Positions 5,764 through 5,781 of a stretch of 5,781 bases of DNA are shown in pieces. Where the stretch lies: the NCBI GenBank assembly GCA_030145005.1, contig JAQYWJ010000142.1, forward strand, positions 1-5,781. Direction: 5' to 3'. The notes under the pieces are model-generated. The model had not been told where the DNA came from, made no database searches, and saw only the letters and a program-made list of their open reading frames with translations. Position 1 is the stretch's first letter, and every line of letters starts with the position of its first letter. A program made the position numbers and the translations under genes. Source of the DNA: Desulfobacter sp. (lineage in GTDB: Bacteria > Desulfobacterota > Desulfobacteria > Desulfobacterales > Desulfobacteraceae).

Positions 5764-5781
5764 GAAAATAAAATTGATAAT

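Noticed and set aside
1..5781. CRISPR array, tRNA, rRNA or complete mobile element
   Set aside because: I saw no regularly spaced direct repeats, tRNA-like cloverleaf, rRNA-like segment or transposase/integrase frame.

Overview
The window reads as bacterial chromosome from a Desulfobacterota-type organism (formerly Deltaproteobacteria), probably near the Desulfobacterales. This is inferred from gene content and moderate base composition, not from any rRNA or other marker. The clues are a pilC-pilS type IV pilus pair and a large DHH - CBS - CBS - tRNA nucleotidyltransferase/poly(A) polymerase fusion, an architecture known from Deltaproteobacteria and Aquifex. A partial membrane gene at the left edge may belong to a respiratory cytochrome b, but that is weaker evidence.

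Layout, left to right. Positions 1-128 (minus) hold the first 42 codons of a membrane protein that runs off the left edge. Positions 129-241 are a short intergenic stretch with a sigma70-like promoter reading into that partial gene. Positions 242-1555 (minus) encode a PilS-like membrane histidine kinase. It overlaps by a few bases the end of pilC (1548-2759, minus), the inner-membrane platform protein of the type IV pilus. Positions 2760-2908 separate pilC from a divergent gene and carry a promoter-like element, a small dyad, and a ribosome binding site on each side. Positions 2909-5581 (plus) encode the 890-residue fusion protein. Positions 5582-5781 have no gene that I can support but carry a run of short inverted repeats.

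The two minus-strand genes form one pilus-related unit: PilC assembles the pilus base, and PilS would sense a membrane signal (pilin abundance in well-studied relatives) and normally controls a PilR regulator. Neither pilB/pilT nor pilR is adjacent here. The plus-strand gene concerns RNA 3'-end metabolism and shows no evident functional link to the pilus genes. The pilus genes and the fusion are recognised families. The points most worth a second look are the intact two-ended catalytic fusion with asymmetric CBS domains, and the dyad-rich 3' flank.
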